Shown in pieces: positions 63,249-64,000 of a stretch of 64,000 bases of DNA. The notes beneath the pieces are model-generated. The model searched no databases. It was not told where the DNA came from and worked only from the letters and a program-made list of their open reading frames with translations. This DNA is from an uncultured Clostridia bacterium (GTDB taxonomy: Bacteria; Bacillota; Clostridia; Oscillospirales; Acutalibacteraceae): contig CANQXE010000003.1 of assembly GCA_947627725.1 (NCBI GenBank), positions 1 through 64,000 on the forward strand, given 5' to 3'. A program made the position numbers and the translations under genes. Every line of letters starts with the position of its first letter. Position 1 is the stretch's first letter.

Positions 63249-63415
63249 TTTAGTATTAGTAGTATAGGGTGTTGAAATTGTTAAAAACTTTTAACTTTGT
63301 TTTTTTAAAAGAAAAAACAATCAAAATATTTTAATAATTCAATTGTTGAAAGATTGTGTATTTTGCTGAAAAAAAATTTTTTTAACATTGTATGTGTAAA
63401 TATTTTTGTGGAAAA
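63249..63415 (-). other. Candidate oriC unwinding region: DnaA boxes and DnaA-trio
   Basis: In dnaA-to-dnaN direction (- strand) the gap holds TTTTCCACA (63415-63407, 8/9 of TTATNCACA), ATTTACACA (63401-63393, 7/9), AAATACACA (63363-63355, 7/9) and a weak ATTTCAACA (63278-63270), all in one orientation. The last is followed by CCC and a repeated trinucleotide run (TATACTACTAATACTAA; on + TAGTATTAGTAGTAT, 63251-63265). DnaA box, GC-rich spacer and 5'-TAG repeats in that order match the DnaA-trio unwinding element known downstream of dnaA in Bacillus. The rest of the gap is AT-rich. Activity is not proven. Confidence 0.6.
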
Positions 63416-63435
63416 TGAAAAAAATGTTAAAAATT

Positions 63436-64000
63436 TTATTCTGTTTTAACATTACTTATAATATCATTTATCTGTCGTGCGAGCTTTGAGTTTTTTTCAA
63501 GCTCCTTTTCAATCTGGTCTATGTTATACATTACGGTTGAATGATGTTTATTAAATTCAGCTCCTATATCCTCATAACTCATATTGGTTACCTTTCTGAC
63601 AACATAAAAGGTAATTTTTCTTGCGTGGGATATGTTTGCTTTCTGAATTTTACTGTAAATATCCTCAACGGAAATTCCTGTTGTCCGGCTTACCTCCTCA
63701 ACGATTTTTTGTATTGTAACAGGAAGAGGCTGTGTATCTTCAAGTATTACCTTAATAACACTCTGAGCCAAAGAAATTGTCGGAGTGTGGTCATTTATAT
63801 CACACAGCGCGTAGAGCTTTTTAGTAACGCCCTCAAGCTGACGTATATTTGATTTAATTTTTTCTGCAATGTAGCTTACAACATTGTCTGAAATTTTAAA
63901 ATCAAGAAGTTTGGCTTTTCTTTTAATAATTTCGCATCTTGTTTCAAATTCGGGAGGTTGAATGTCAGCCAAAAGTCCGTCTTCAAAACGTGATTTAAGC
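63436..64000 (-). CDS. dnaA: Replication initiator DnaA, C-terminal part (5' end beyond window)
   Basis: The last 188 or so codons of DnaA, which binds oriC and opens it. The frame runs off the right edge, entering with LKSRFEDGLLADIQPPEFET, the end of the AAA+ domain (the arginine SRF is box VII). Usual W after SRFE is D here. Domain IV follows (SVEDIYSKIQKANISHAR and RKVTNMSYEDIGAEF). The DNA-binding signature, normally GGRDHTTV, reads NKHHSTV, one residue shorter and altered in the Asp. The gene is followed by the candidate unwinding region and dnaN. Confidence 0.95.
   Translation of the reverse strand, partial: LKSRFEDGLLADIQPPEFETRCEIIKRKAKLLDFKISDNVVSYIAEKIKSNIRQLEGVTKKLYALCDINDHTPTISLAQSVIKVILEDTQPLPVTIQKIVEEVSRTTGISVEDIYSKIQKANISHARKITFYVVRKVTNMSYEDIGAEFNKHHSTVMYNIDQIEKELEKNSKLARQINDIISNVKTE

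Overview
The window comes from a low-GC, Gram-positive anaerobe of the class Clostridia, most likely a gut Oscillospiraceae/Ruminococcaceae-type bacterium. The reasons are a Firmicutes-style origin neighbourhood (dnaA, dnaN, an S4-domain gene, recF, remB, gyrB, gyrA; rpmH, rnpA, yidD, yidC, jag, mnmE, mnmG, rsmG; noc, parA, parB), an oxygen-sensitive class III ribonucleotide reductase, a two-subunit transketolase, LCP and sortase cell-wall proteins, and no outer-membrane genes. The species assignment is inference from gene content only.

Positions 1 to about 10,015 are the right part of an integrated mobilizable element. Its left end lies outside the window. It carries cargo: a regulator with a hydrolase and a zinc-ribbon membrane protein, an XRE regulator with a membrane protein, KTR and DUF3781 small proteins, and an isoprenylcysteine-methyltransferase-like membrane enzyme. 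Next comes an unusual attenuator-like leader RNA and a cluster of inverted repeats, then a mobilization and integration block: mobC, relaxase, ParB-like, TnpW-like and a large serine recombinase of TnpX type. The element has cut the chromosomal maf gene; only its 3' part follows the right end.

Positions 10,440 to 36,690 are chromosomal housekeeping and accessory genes, mostly on the + strand: a PHP phosphoesterase, a GH27 alpha-galactosidase, MATE efflux and rsmA (both on the - strand), a MarR plus heterodimeric ABC exporter operon with a twin-palindrome operator, a surface protein followed by sortase and an LCP enzyme with nine consecutive histidines, transketolase, GtrA and an iron alcohol dehydrogenase, hpt, a DUF4430 lipoprotein followed by an alpha/alpha-barrel-like exported protein, GH36, tagD, an HTH-methyltransferase fusion, nrdD/nrdG and an MBL-fold hydrolase. 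Positions 36,690 to 39,060 form a small AT-rich island of unrecognised, frameshifted and broken genes.

From 39,068 to the right edge almost everything is on the - strand and is origin-proximal. serS, parB and parA are followed by two near-perfect parS sites, then noc, the rsmG-mnmG-mnmE-jag-yidC-yidD-rnpA-rpmH cluster, mtnN, an HTH gene, a histidine phosphatase, an LCP protein, gyrA, a pair of YcxB-like membrane proteins, gyrB, remB, recF, the S4 gene, dnaN and the 3' part of dnaA. The dnaA-dnaN gap contains several DnaA-box-like sequences and a run resembling the DnaA-trio unwinding element, so part of oriC is probably inside the window. The rpmH cluster lies on the same strand and same side as dnaA-gyrA, unlike the divergent arrangement known from Bacillus.
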